Counted from the first letter of the stretch, positions 32,662 to 42,106 are shown. The stretch: 64,000 bases of DNA from Streptomyces physcomitrii (GCF_012273655.1 NZ_JAAWWP010000003.1:402175-466174); one strand, 5' to 3'. The notes: a model not told the origin generated them from the sequence alone. A program made the numbers and translations.

Positions 32662-33371
32662 GCGCGTCCACCTCCACCCTTCATTGCCGCGGGCCCCCCG
32701 GGCCCACTGTCCTGAGAACTGTCTGCGGATGGGACGGAGCTCCCTGCCGCTCGGTTCCGTTCTCGGGAGGAGGTTTTCTTTCCGGCCGAGCGATCCGCGT
32801 CACCCCGTAGATGGGAGAGGAGCGGGACCAGCCTCGCCCGACCGCGGGCGCACCGGCTCTTCACCGTGCCGACCGGCACCCCGAGGGCCTCTGCCGCCTC
32901 GGCCACCGGATAGCCCTGCATGTCCACGAGGACGAGGGCGGCGCGCTGGTCGAGCGGCAGGGTGCCGAGCGCCTCGATGAGCTGGCGGTGCAGATCATTG
33001 CGCTCCGCGGGGGCGGCCGCCGATTCATGGGGTTCGAGCAGCTGCTCCAGCCGCTCGTCGTCGTCGATGGGGGAGGTCTTCCGGGAGGACGCCTTGCGGA
33101 CCCGGTCCAGGCAGGCGTTCACGACGATGCGGTGCAGCCAGGTCGTGACCGCGGACTGGCCCCGGAAGGTGTGCGCCGCGCGGTAGGCGGAGACGAGAGC
33201 GTCCTGGACGGCGTCGGCGGCCTCTTCGCGGTCTCCCAGGGTGCGCAGGGCCACGGCCCAGAGCCGGTCGCGATGCCGCCGCACCAGCTCGCCGAAGGCC
33301 TCTCCGTCGCCCGCTACATGGCGGGACAGGAGCTCCTGGTCGCTGACGCCGTGGTCCACGGCCTCTTCCAC
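32658..33371 (-). CDS. sigM: ECF RNA polymerase sigma factor SigM
   Basis: 237 residues. Sigma-70 region 2 is recognisable (LVRRHRDRLWAVALRTLGDR, then EEAADAVQDALVSAYRA and FRGQSAVTTWLHRIVVNACL). Region 4 has LPLDQRAALVLVDMQGYPVA and the helix-turn-helix ALGVPVGTVKSRCARGRARL. The C-terminal 45 residues are a Ser/Gly/Arg tail. The GTG at 33371 has a close GGAGG; a GTG five codons later is an alternative. The neighbours (trxBA, anti-sigma, murJ) match the SigM locus of mycobacteria and S. coelicolor. Confidence 0.92.
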   Translation of the reverse strand: MEEAVDHGVSDQELLSRHVAGDGEAFGELVRRHRDRLWAVALRTLGDREEAADAVQDALVSAYRAAHTFRGQSAVTTWLHRIVVNACLDRVRKASSRKTSPIDDDERLEQLLEPHESAAAPAERNDLHRQLIEALGTLPLDQRAALVLVDMQGYPVAEAAEALGVPVGTVKSRCARGRARLVPLLSHLRGDADRSAGKKTSSRERNRAAGSSVPSADSSQDSGPGGPAAMKGGGGRA

Positions 33372-33399
33372 CCTCCCCCTCCCCCCTTCGGCGCTGCCC

Positions 33400-35112
33400 T
33401 CAGCCAGTGAACTTCACTTCGGTGATTCCCTGCTTGTACCCCGCCTTGCTGTACTCATCTCCGCCGGAATACGGAATCGCGGTCAGCCAGACGAGGACGT
33501 ACCGCGCCTTGACGGGCTTGTCGGCCGAGAAGCGGAGCGTGGAGCCGTCCGTCTTCCCGTCCGCGATCTTCCGCAGGGAGTCCAGCGAAGCCGAGGGCGA
33601 GAGCGAATCGGTCGCGTACAGGGAACCGGCGGTGTCCGCACCGCTGTAGTGCAGTCCGACCGAGGCGCCCGACACATCCCGCTCGCCGCCGAGATCGTAG
33701 ACGATCCCGAGGCCCTTCTTATAGGGGGCGAGGGTCGGTCCGCCGGTGTACGAGTACGTGCGCCAGTACGTGCTGGGGTTCTCGTCGTGGGTCAGGCGGA
33801 CGTCATCCGGGTGCTGGGGCTTGCCGTCGGGGTAGAACTCGGCGGCGTCCTGGACGGTCAGCGGCAGCGTGGGCCGCTTGGCACCGCTCTTCTTGCCCCC
33901 GTCGTCGCTGTCCGAATTCCCGGAGTCGTCGCCCTGGCGGTCCATGAGGGCGTCCGCGAGCTGCCAGCTGCCGAGCCCGAGGGCGGCGATGAGCAGCGCG
34001 GAGACCGCCCACTTCAGCGCGCGCCCGGTGCGGCCCTCCAGCGGACCCGGAGGAGGCGGCAGCGGTCGGCTCGCCCCCGTACGGCTTCCGGGGTGGCCGT
34101 AGGAGCCCTGCTGGTAGGTGGTGCGCTGGTACTCCGGCGGGGGCGTGAAGGCGGGCTCCGGCGGCCGGATCCGGGGCAGTTCACCGACGGCCTTCACCAG
34201 GTCGTCGGGGGTGGTGCAGGGCTGCTCCTGACGGGAGGCGGTGGCACCGTCGTTGACCAGCGCGCGCATCGACAGCTCGGACAGGCCGCGGTGCACGCCC
34301 GCCCGTACCTGGTCCGGCGCGATGAGCCCGACGCCCTTGGGCAGCCCGGAGAGACCGAAGGCATCGCTCTCGTAGGGCCAGCGCTGGGTGAGCGAGGCGT
34401 AGAGCAGGGCGCCGATCGCCTCGGTGTCGGTGCGCTGGGGGGTCTCGGAACTGATGCCGCGCAGAGCGGCGTTCACCGCCAGACCGCGGATGCGCCACTG
34501 CCCGGAGGAGGTCCGCAGCACCGAATTGGGCGTGAGCCGCAGGTGCGCGAGGCCCTCGCGGTGCGCCGCCGCCATCGCCCAGGAGATCTGGCTGACCATC
34601 TGGTAGGCGTCATGCGATTCGAGCGGGCCGGCGGCCAGGAGGGTCCGCAGATCGGTGGCGTCGGGCAGCCATTCGTGGACCACGTAGACGAGGTCGTTCT
34701 CCTCGACGGCGTCCAGCACCTGCACGAACCGCGGATCGCCGAGCAGCGCCGAGGAACGGGCCGCGGCGAGCACCGCACGGGCCCGGGTGTGGTCGGCGGG
34801 CAGGAGGTGGACGCCCACGGCGCGGCGCAGTTTCTCGTCGACGGCACGCCAACTGCTGAAGCCGTCCAGACGGGTGACGCACTCCTCGAGACGGTAGCGC
34901 CTGGCGAGCTTGTGGCCGCTGTGCAGTTCCGGGGGCACCGGCTTCGACGCGGTTTCCTTCTCCTCGTCCTGCGGCTTGCCGTTCTCCGCGGACTTCTTGT
35001 CGTGCCGCGTCCTGGCCACCCCGTCGGCCGTGGTTTCCTCCGCCTTCGCGGGCAGCGGTTCGTCACCGCTGTTGTCTGCCACGTCGACGGCAGCTGTGCT
35101 CCGTTCCGCCAC
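33400..35112 (-). CDS. Membrane pseudokinase with discoidin-like extracellular domain, MurJ partner
   Basis: 570 residues from GTG 35112 (AGGGA upstream; the frame is open 26 codons further). Residues about 70-290 follow a Ser/Thr kinase fold without catalytic residues: the HRDLKPxN loop is AHLRLTPNSVL, the DFG position reads RIRGLAV, and the VAIK lysine is missing (VGVHLL). A proline-rich linker and one membrane helix (ALKWAVSALLIAALGLGSWQ) follow, then an extracellular beta-rich domain (PSTYWRTYSYTGGP). In mycobacteria the equivalent domains are fused to MurJ (Rv3910), whose pseudokinase binds FhaA when phosphorylated. Here it is separate, 119 bp after murJ. Confidence 0.85.
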   Translation of the reverse strand: MAERSTAAVDVADNSGDEPLPAKAEETTADGVARTRHDKKSAENGKPQDEEKETASKPVPPELHSGHKLARRYRLEECVTRLDGFSSWRAVDEKLRRAVGVHLLPADHTRARAVLAAARSSALLGDPRFVQVLDAVEENDLVYVVHEWLPDATDLRTLLAAGPLESHDAYQMVSQISWAMAAAHREGLAHLRLTPNSVLRTSSGQWRIRGLAVNAALRGISSETPQRTDTEAIGALLYASLTQRWPYESDAFGLSGLPKGVGLIAPDQVRAGVHRGLSELSMRALVNDGATASRQEQPCTTPDDLVKAVGELPRIRPPEPAFTPPPEYQRTTYQQGSYGHPGSRTGASRPLPPPPGPLEGRTGRALKWAVSALLIAALGLGSWQLADALMDRQGDDSGNSDSDDGGKKSGAKRPTLPLTVQDAAEFYPDGKPQHPDDVRLTHDENPSTYWRTYSYTGGPTLAPYKKGLGIVYDLGGERDVSGASVGLHYSGADTAGSLYATDSLSPSASLDSLRKIADGKTDGSTLRFSADKPVKARYVLVWLTAIPYSGGDEYSKAGYKQGITEVKFTG

Positions 35113-35231
35113 CGTCGTTCCCTGCCTCCCCATCCGTTGCACTCTGGTCGACACCAAAGCCAATTGTGCCCACACTCTCCCGTCATGCACGACACGCGGA
35201 GGCCGGCGATGGTTGTGCGGCTACCCGTGTC

Positions 35232-37688
35232 TCAACGGCCCAAGCGTCCGCGCACCATGGCGACCATGGCGTTCATCTCCTGGATGCGCATTTTGCGTGC
35301 GGCCAGGTAGAACACCGCCAGGAGAGCGACCCCGCCGACGAGGAGGGCGGCGATCGCGCCGAGCACTCCCTTGCCCACGGTCTCCATCACGAAGTAGCCG
35401 AGGAAGCCGGAGACCAGTGCCGCGGGCACCGAGGCCAGCGAGAGCCTGGCGTACGTCCGCAGCACCTGCGGGCCGTCCAGATCGCCGCCGAGGAGCTTCT
35501 TCAGCCGCTTCCAGGCCACGCCGACCCCGACCGCGTAGGCGAGGCCGTACGAGGCCGCCATGCCGACGACCGCCCAGCGTGCCGGGAGCACGAGGTAGCA
35601 GACGACGGCGGCGGCGGCGTTGACCGCGGCGACGATGACGGTGTTGTAGAAGGGGGTGCGGGTGTCCTCGTAGGCGTAGAAGCCGCGCAGGACGACGTAC
35701 TGCACGGAGTACGGGATGAGGCCGATGCCGAAGGCCATCAAGATGTAGCCCATCGACTGCGCCGCGCCGAGGCCGCTGGAGGAGTACAGCAGTGTGCAGA
35801 TCGGGATGCCGAGCGCGATGAAGGCGAAGGAGACCGGCACGATCGCGACGGCCGAGGTGCGCAGGCCCTGCGAGATGTCGTCGCGGACCGCGCCCGGGTC
35901 GTCGTCGCTGGCGGCCCGGGAGATGCGCGGCAGGATCGCGGCCATCACCGAGACGGTGATGATCGCCTGCGGCATCGCCCAGATCAGCTGGGCGTTGGTG
36001 TAGCCGAGGAAGCCCACGCCCCCCTGGTTCCCGGCGTTGTCGCCGGCCGCCGTGGTGAGCTGGGTGACCACGAGGAGGCCGGCCTGGTTCGCCAGGACGA
36101 AGAGCACCGTCCACTTCGCGAGCTTTATGGTCTTGCCGAGTCCGTGCCCGCGCCAGTCGAAGCGCGGCCGGAAGCGGAAGCCCGCCTCGCGCAGATACGG
36201 GATCATCGCCAGCGCCTGGACCACCAGGCCGAGGAGGGTGCCGATGCCCAGCAGCCGCACGCCCTCCGGCGGAATCGTCTCCACCCGTACGCCGCTGCTC
36301 TCCGCGGTCCCGTACACATAGATGAACAGGCCGAAGGTGAAGATCATCACGATGTTGTTGAGGACCGGGGTCCACATCATCGCGCCGAACTTCCCGCGGG
36401 CGTTGAGGATCTGACCCATCACCACGTGCACGCCCATGAAGAAGATCGTGGGCAGGCAGTAGCGGGCGAAGGTGACGGCCACGTTGTTCGCCGCACCGTT
36501 CTCGGCGATGGACTGCGACTGGAGCCGGATCAGCAGGGGCGCGCCGAGGACCACGAGGACGGTGATGAGGCCGAGGATCACCATCACCAGCGTCAGCAGC
36601 CGGTTCGCGTACGCCTCGCCGCCGTCCTCGTCCTCCTTCATGGACCGCACCAGCTGCGGGACGAAGACGGAGTTGAGGCCGCCGCCGACGGTGAGGATGT
36701 AGATCATCGTCGGCAGGGTGTAGGCGACGGTGAACGCGTCACCGAGGACGGCGGCACCGAGCGCCGCGGTGATCACCATGGTGCGGACGAAGCCGGTGAG
36801 CCGGGACACCATGGTGCCCGCGGCCATCAGGGCGCTGGACTTGAGGATGCTCGACGCGCGCCCGCCGCCCGAGGTGCTCGCGGCGGGCGGCGGGGGCGGC
36901 GGCTCCGGCGTGGACGGTGGGACCACGCCGGGCTCGGCCGGGGGCCGCACGGGACCGTCGTGCTGCTGGTCGCGGAAGAGATGGGCGAAGGCGTCGTGCT
37001 CCGGCTGCTGCTGGGCACTGCCGGCCCGGCTCACCAGATCGTCGACGCCGACGTACTGCGCCGCGCGGCCGTCGTCCCCGTACGGCAGCGGCTGCCCCTC
37101 GGGGGTGGCGGACTGCGCCCAGACGCGGGGGTCCGGGGCGTAGGGCTCCTCGTACTGCGGCTGCTGCTGCGGGTGGATGCCCTGAGTACCGGGGTGCGGG
37201 GCCTGCTCGTAGGCGGGCGGGTGCTGCGCGTAGGGGCCCTGGACCTGGTCGTATCCCTCGTAGGAGCCCTGGGCGTACGGCGCGGGCGCGTACGGATCGC
37301 CCCCGTAGCCGTCCTGGGCCGCGTACGCGTCCTGGGGCTGCGGGGCGCTGCCGTAGGACGCCTGAGGGTGGATGCCCTGGCCGTGCGGCGGCTGCCCGCC
37401 CTGCTGAACCGGCTGCCCCCCGGCGTGACCTTGGCCGTAGGCCTCCTGGCCGTAGGGATCCTGCGGGTACGCGGACGGGGCCGCCCCGCCGCCCGGAGCG
37501 TAGGGCCCTTCCTGGGGATAGCCGTCCTGGCCGTAAGGGTGCCTGCCGTACGGATCCGGGGCGTAGCCGTCCTCGCGGTAGGGGTCGGCGCCCTGCTGGG
37601 GCGGCACCTGGCCGGGCTCATGGGGGCCCGTGGGGTGCGCGGGCGGGCGCGGGTCCTGCCCGCGGTCACCGTCGTACGGCGCGTTCAT
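35232..37688 (-). CDS. murJ: Lipid II flippase MurJ (MviN) with a long disordered N-terminus
   Basis: 818 residues. The first about 280 residues are low-complexity, rich in Tyr/Gly/Gln/Pro with repeated DPYG(R/Q), GYGQD-like units. The MOP-superfamily flippase then begins at ALMAAGTMVSRLTGFVRTMV, with the MurJ segments GDAFTVAYTLPTMIYIL and GGGLNSVFVPQLVRSM, and about 14 membrane helices follow. It flips lipid II to the outside for peptidoglycan synthesis. The start ATG has GGTGGGG upstream. It lies 45 bp after DUF6049 and before the pseudokinase gene. Confidence 0.94.
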   Translation of the reverse strand: MNAPYDGDRGQDPRPPAHPTGPHEPGQVPPQQGADPYREDGYAPDPYGRHPYGQDGYPQEGPYAPGGGAAPSAYPQDPYGQEAYGQGHAGGQPVQQGGQPPHGQGIHPQASYGSAPQPQDAYAAQDGYGGDPYAPAPYAQGSYEGYDQVQGPYAQHPPAYEQAPHPGTQGIHPQQQPQYEEPYAPDPRVWAQSATPEGQPLPYGDDGRAAQYVGVDDLVSRAGSAQQQPEHDAFAHLFRDQQHDGPVRPPAEPGVVPPSTPEPPPPPPAASTSGGGRASSILKSSALMAAGTMVSRLTGFVRTMVITAALGAAVLGDAFTVAYTLPTMIYILTVGGGLNSVFVPQLVRSMKEDEDGGEAYANRLLTLVMVILGLITVLVVLGAPLLIRLQSQSIAENGAANNVAVTFARYCLPTIFFMGVHVVMGQILNARGKFGAMMWTPVLNNIVMIFTFGLFIYVYGTAESSGVRVETIPPEGVRLLGIGTLLGLVVQALAMIPYLREAGFRFRPRFDWRGHGLGKTIKLAKWTVLFVLANQAGLLVVTQLTTAAGDNAGNQGGVGFLGYTNAQLIWAMPQAIITVSVMAAILPRISRAASDDDPGAVRDDISQGLRTSAVAIVPVSFAFIALGIPICTLLYSSSGLGAAQSMGYILMAFGIGLIPYSVQYVVLRGFYAYEDTRTPFYNTVIVAAVNAAAAVVCYLVLPARWAVVGMAASYGLAYAVGVGVAWKRLKKLLGGDLDGPQVLRTYARLSLASVPAALVSGFLGYFVMETVGKGVLGAIAALLVGGVALLAVFYLAARKMRIQEMNAMVAMVRGRLGR

Positions 37689-37733
37689 GGTTACCCCACC
37701 TCATCGTCCCCGGCCCACCGGCCACGACATCGC

Positions 37734-40109
37734 TCAACGGTCCACTCTCTCACCCGGGGTGGACGCGTCCTCGTCTTCCGCTGCGGTGTCCGGCTCCGGG
37801 TCACTCGGCTGCCCGGGGGTGTCCGTACCCGGGCCGGGGCCCTGGGCGGCGTCCGAGCCGTCCCCGGGACCCTCCGGCGGGACGTCCCCGGCGCGACGGG
37901 CGGCGCGCTTGCGCTGGGTGTACATCCGGAACCCGGCGAGGACGAGCAGCAGCACACCGCCCGCGATCACCAGCATCACGGTCGGCGTCACCTCGGTGAC
38001 ATTGACGTTGAAGCGCACCTCGGAGCCGTAGGGCTGCCCGTCCTGGGTGTAGAGCTGGGCGATCACCTCGACGGGGCCGTTGGCCTCGGCGGTGGTGGTG
38101 AACTTCACCGACTGCGCGTGACCGCCGGAGACCCGCACCGGCTGCTCGTCGTACTGGCTGCCGCCGACCTTGAGCCGGGTCGCCTTGGTGGAGGTCAGCC
38201 TGAGGACCAGGTGGTCGACGTCCTGCAGAAGGTTGTTCTGCACCGTGACGGGGATCGTCGCGCTGCGCCCGGAGAGCTTCGCCTCGGACTTGTCGATCAG
38301 CGAGACGCTCTGCGTGAGGGTGTTCAGGTACCCCGAGACCCCGCCCCGGAAGCGCTCGGCCTCCTGTGGCCGCCCCCGCCAGGAGGTGGACATCTCGCGG
38401 TCTATGGCCCGCCCGAAGGGTGCCTGGACGCGGGAGGCGTTGGAGAGGATCGCCTGGAAGCCGTCGAGCCGCCCCTGGGTGTTCCTGATCGACTCGAAGG
38501 CCGACAGCGGCAGCTCCTGGCGGCGCAGCGAGGCCGGATAGGCCCGACCGGAGGGCACCGAGGTGACCGCCCCGGGATCGGGTGAGGACTTCGCCGCCGC
38601 CGTGAGGTCCTGGGGCTCGGTCCAGCGGCCGTCCTGGAGCAGCCGGATCGCCTGGGCCATGGACTGCGCCTGCCCGGCCGTGGGCGTGCGCTGCGGCGCC
38701 ACCACGACGCTGCGCTGCCTCTCCGGCGCCTGGAGCGTGATCATCAGGCTCTGGGCGAGGAACTGCTGCACGGCCAGCGTCGAGTTGTTCGCCCGGGTCA
38801 TGTCGCCGCGGAAACCGGTCGACAGGCGCGCGTCGGCCACCACGGCCGTGGTGCCGCCGCCGATGGGACGCGGCGCGCTCGGGGTGTAGGGCAGTCCGCT
38901 GGTGTCCTGGAGGCTGTCGGCCCGGGCGATCACGTTCCGGGCGCCCGCCGAGGTGGCGACGTCGACGACGGCGGGATCGATGGCGCCCTCGACCGGCCAG
39001 GCGAAATCGGTGCTGGCCTTCACATGGAGGACGGTCTCCACGGTGTCCGCGGCGACCTCGGTGGCGTCCTTGAGGTGGCTCAGCGAACCGGAGACCCGCT
39101 TGCCGGTGTGGGCCAGCGAGGCCAGATCGGGGTCGGCGAACGGCAGCGCGACGACGTTCTTGCCCTGGACCGCCTTCTCCAGCTCGTTCAGCCACTGCTT
39201 GGCCGGTCCCTGCTGCTCACCGGGCGAGGTCTCGCCGTTCTCGCCGCGCACCAGGTAGTTCTCGGTCATCGCGTCGACCGAGGCGAGGAGATCCGGGTCG
39301 ATCACCCAGGTCACGTCCAGCCGGCTGCCGAGCGAGACCATCTGCTGCAGGCGCCCGCCGGGTGCGATCTCCTTGGCCAGCTCGTCGTCCTCGAAGACCG
39401 GGGTCTGCCGCTCGCTGGAGTCCGTCTCCGCGGTCAGATGGGTGGCGGAGATCAGCGGCCACATGAAGGTGGTCTTCGTCCTGGAGGCCGCCTTGCCGGG
39501 CTGCCAGGGCAGGAAGGTGTGCTGGATCCCGAGGACCTGCGGGTAGGGCTGCGCCGCCGTCTGCCCGGTGAGGGCCACGCCCAGCTGGTAGACGCCGTCC
39601 TGACCGAGGTCCAGGTCGTCCGCCGGTACGGAGATGCGGAAGCTCTGCCGGTTGCCGGGCGCCAGCGAGGAGATCTTCTCGGTGAACTTGTCGTCCACCG
39701 GGGTGCCCTCCAGGCCCGGCACATAGCCCTTGCGCTGGGCCACATTGTCGATGGCCGAGCGTCCGCCGAGGGCGGCGCCCAGCCGCAGCCCCACGCTGCC
39801 TTCGGTGACCGTGCGGCTGCTGCGGTTGGTGACGCTGCCGGTCACCGTGATCGTGTCGCCCTTCTGCGGGGCGGACGGGGTGAGGGCGTCCACGGAGACG
39901 TCCACGCTGCGGGAACCGGTGCCGGGAGCGCGGGCCGCCGTGGCGGTCTCGGACGCGGCGGCCGGGACGTCCGCCCGGGCCTGCCCCGCGGCCGGTGCCT
40001 GGAGCAGCCCCGCGAGCACCGGAACGGCGGCCAGCAGGGCCCCGGAGCGCCGAAGCCACCGACGGGCAGCTGAGGGAGGTGTCCCCTGGAAGTCTGCCGC
40101 CTCGGCCAC
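37734..40109 (-). CDS. DUF6049 membrane-anchored extracellular protein
   Basis: 791 residues from GTG 40109; the frame is open to an ATG at 40166, but codon bias is lost there. An N-terminal signal sequence (WLRRSGALLAAVPVLAGLLQ) and a C-terminal membrane helix (VMLVIAGGVLLLVLAGF) with a basic, then acidic, cytoplasmic tail frame a large extracellular region. That region has a beta-sandwich start and a central segment with VTWVIDPDLL and VVALPFADPDLA. This family always neighbours murJ in actinobacteria (Rv3909 in M. tuberculosis). Function unknown; a cell-wall role is inferred. Confidence 0.85.
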   Translation of the reverse strand: MAEAADFQGTPPSAARRWLRRSGALLAAVPVLAGLLQAPAAGQARADVPAAASETATAARAPGTGSRSVDVSVDALTPSAPQKGDTITVTGSVTNRSSRTVTEGSVGLRLGAALGGRSAIDNVAQRKGYVPGLEGTPVDDKFTEKISSLAPGNRQSFRISVPADDLDLGQDGVYQLGVALTGQTAAQPYPQVLGIQHTFLPWQPGKAASRTKTTFMWPLISATHLTAETDSSERQTPVFEDDELAKEIAPGGRLQQMVSLGSRLDVTWVIDPDLLASVDAMTENYLVRGENGETSPGEQQGPAKQWLNELEKAVQGKNVVALPFADPDLASLAHTGKRVSGSLSHLKDATEVAADTVETVLHVKASTDFAWPVEGAIDPAVVDVATSAGARNVIARADSLQDTSGLPYTPSAPRPIGGGTTAVVADARLSTGFRGDMTRANNSTLAVQQFLAQSLMITLQAPERQRSVVVAPQRTPTAGQAQSMAQAIRLLQDGRWTEPQDLTAAAKSSPDPGAVTSVPSGRAYPASLRRQELPLSAFESIRNTQGRLDGFQAILSNASRVQAPFGRAIDREMSTSWRGRPQEAERFRGGVSGYLNTLTQSVSLIDKSEAKLSGRSATIPVTVQNNLLQDVDHLVLRLTSTKATRLKVGGSQYDEQPVRVSGGHAQSVKFTTTAEANGPVEVIAQLYTQDGQPYGSEVRFNVNVTEVTPTVMLVIAGGVLLLVLAGFRMYTQRKRAARRAGDVPPEGPGDGSDAAQGPGPGTDTPGQPSDPEPDTAAEDEDASTPGERVDR

Positions 40110-40513
40110 GCGCTCGCCCGTCCCTCGTCGTGTCGTCAGTGGTCGTCGGAATGTGCGTCCACGCATGGTAACGAGACGCGCTGTGCCCTCGTGCCCGGGA
40201 TCATGGTCCCAGGCTCACCGCGGTGCCTCTCCCCTCCGTCCGGCAGGGGGACGTGCCCCGGTATGAGGGGTACATCGTGCGGGGCCGCCCGCTGACCGGG
40301 CCGTCTCCTGCTCTGCGCGGTGCCCCGCCTTTCCGTGGCACATCCGACATGTCCAGCCAGTCACACCCCAGCCTGCGGGTGGACCGACGCCCCTGGGTGG
40401 CGGACCCGGCTCACCGGACGCCGTCCGCCTGCCGTTGCCGCTGCTTCCGCTCCGTCTCCGCGGCTTCTGACCGGGGCGACCGGGGACCGCACCGCCCCGT
40501 ACCCTTTCCTGTT
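40110..40513. other. Divergent promoter region between DUF6049 and pcnB
   Basis: About 400 bp without a gene. For pcnB on the + strand TACCCT at 40500-40505 is a plausible -10. It lies only 8 bp before the GTG at 40514, which would make pcnB mRNA leaderless, and no ribosome site is visible before that GTG. The -35 region is weak. No clear promoter for the DUF6049-murJ series is identified. Confidence 0.4.
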
Positions 40514-41989
40514 GTGCCGAACGCCTACGAAGACAATCCCCGTGTCCTGAACCAGGTGCAGCGCCGCGCGGTCAGCGAACTGCTGCGGGTCTCCCCTGTC
40601 GCAGACGATCTTGCCCGCAGGTTCAGGGAGTCCGGGTTCACGCTCGCGCTGGTCGGCGGGTCGGTCCGGGACGCGCTGCTCGGGCGGCTCGGCAACGATC
40701 TCGACTTCACGACCGACGCCCGCCCCGAGGACGTACTGAAGATCCTGCGCCCCTGGGCGGATGCCGTCTGGGAGGTCGGGATCGCCTTCGGCACCGTAGG
40801 CGCGCAGAAGGCGGGACAGGTCGGTGGCACGGAGCAGGTCTTCGACATCGAGATCACCACCTACCGCTCCGAGTCCTACGACCGCACCTCCCGCAAGCCC
40901 GAGGTCTCCTACGGCGACTCCATCGAGGAGGACCTGGTACGCCGCGACTTCACCGTCAACGCCATGGCGGTCGCGCTGCCGGAGAAGGAGTTCATCGACC
41001 CGCACGGCGGGCTTGAGGATCTGGCGGAGCGGGTGCTGAAGACGCCGGGCGCCCCGGAGGACTCCTTCTCGGACGATCCGCTGCGGATGATGCGGGCGGC
41101 CCGGTTCGCCGCGCAGCTCGACTTCGACGTCGCCCCCGAGGTGGTGGCGGCGATGTCGGCGATGGCCGACCGGATCGACATCGTCTCGGCCGAGCGCGTA
41201 CGGGACGAGCTCAACAAGCTGATCCTCGCCGCGCACCCCCGCAAGGGCCTCGGCCTGTTCGTCGAGACGGGTCTCGCGCAGCGCGTCCTGCCCGAACTGC
41301 CCGCGCTCAGCCTGGAGCGGGACGAGCACCATCGCCACAAGGACGTCTACGAGCACAGCCTGATCGTGCTGGAGCAGGCGATCGACCTGGAGACCGATGG
41401 CCCTGACCTGACCCTGCGCCTGGCCGCGCTCCTGCACGACATCGGCAAGCCCCGCACTCGTCGCTTCGAGAAGGACGGGCGGGTCTCCTTCCACCACCAC
41501 GAGGTGGTCGGCGCCAAGATGACGAAGAAGCGCCTGACCGCGCTGAAGTACTCCAACGAGCTGGTGAAGGACATCTCCCGGCTCGTCGAACTCCATCTGC
41601 GCTTCCACGGCTATGGCGAGGGCGAGTGGACCGACTCCGCCGTGCGCCGCTACGTACGGGATGCCGGCCCCCTCCTCGACCGCCTGCACAAGCTGACCCG
41701 CTCCGACTGCACCACCCGCAATAAGCGCAAGGCCAATGCCCTCTCCCGTGCTTACGACGGCCTGGAGGAGCGCATCGCCCGCCTCCAGGAGCAGGAGGAG
41801 CTGGACTCCATCCGCCCGGACCTGGACGGCAACCAGATCATGGAGGCCCTGGGCGTCGGCCCCGGTCCCGTCATCGGCAAGGCGTACAAGTTCCTGCTGG
41901 AACTCCGCCTGGAGAACGGCCCGATGCCCGAGGGAGAAGCCGCGAAGGCGCTCAAGGAGTGGTGGACGGCGGAGCAGGCGGAGGGCTGA
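40514..41989 (+). CDS. pcnB: CCA tRNA nucleotidyltransferase / poly(A) polymerase family protein
   Basis: 491 residues from GTG 40514 (VPNAYEDNPRVLNQVQRRAV); upstream open frame lacks bias. The class II nucleotidyltransferase head has LALVGGSVRDALLGRLGNDL, then DFTTDARP with the catalytic Asp pair, and RRDFTVNAMA. An HD domain follows (LRLAALLHDIGKPRTRRFE, HHHEVVGAKM). The enzyme adds CCA to tRNA 3' ends, needed because the tRNA here lacks an encoded CCA. Some actinobacterial members have been called poly(A) polymerases, hence the symbol. It converges on the lppU-like gene. Confidence 0.93.
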   Translation: MPNAYEDNPRVLNQVQRRAVSELLRVSPVADDLARRFRESGFTLALVGGSVRDALLGRLGNDLDFTTDARPEDVLKILRPWADAVWEVGIAFGTVGAQKAGQVGGTEQVFDIEITTYRSESYDRTSRKPEVSYGDSIEEDLVRRDFTVNAMAVALPEKEFIDPHGGLEDLAERVLKTPGAPEDSFSDDPLRMMRAARFAAQLDFDVAPEVVAAMSAMADRIDIVSAERVRDELNKLILAAHPRKGLGLFVETGLAQRVLPELPALSLERDEHHRHKDVYEHSLIVLEQAIDLETDGPDLTLRLAALLHDIGKPRTRRFEKDGRVSFHHHEVVGAKMTKKRLTALKYSNELVKDISRLVELHLRFHGYGEGEWTDSAVRRYVRDAGPLLDRLHKLTRSDCTTRNKRKANALSRAYDGLEERIARLQEQEELDSIRPDLDGNQIMEALGVGPGPVIGKAYKFLLELRLENGPMPEGEAAKALKEWWTAEQAEG

Positions 41990-42016
41990 ACGCCCCGGAG
42001 TCCGGATGCAGACGCG

Positions 42017-42054
42017 AATGGCGCCCATGTTTCACGTGAAACATGGGCGCCATT
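42017..42054. terminator. parS: 38-bp perfect palindrome with parS at its centre
   Basis: The 16-bp parS TGTTTCACGTGAAACA (42028-42043) is extended on both sides by ATGGCGCC-type arms to a perfect 38-bp inverted repeat without a loop. It starts 28 bp after the pcnB stop, between convergent genes where no other terminator is visible. The transcript would fold into a strong hairpin, so the site probably serves as both a ParB site and a bidirectional terminator. Confidence 0.88.
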
Positions 42055-42067
42055 GCTGTACGGAGAG

Positions 42068-42091
42068 GCGTTGTTTCACGTGAAACAACGC
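42068..42091. terminator. parS: Second parS in a 24-bp palindrome
   Basis: A perfect parS (42072-42087) is extended to GCGT...ACGC, a 24-bp perfect inverted repeat. It is spaced 44 bp centre to centre from the previous parS and 16 bp from the stop of the lppU-like gene. Confidence 0.88.
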
Positions 42092-42106
42092 GCGGCTCCG
42101 ACAGGA

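Noticed and set aside
33400..35112. Active Ser/Thr protein kinase
   Set aside because: The VAIK lysine, the HRD aspartate and the DFG aspartate are all missing, so it is treated as a pseudokinase.
35166..38585. An 1139-codon open frame on the + strand opposite murJ and DUF6049
   Set aside because: His/Arg/Asp-rich shadow of genes with clear membrane and family motifs.
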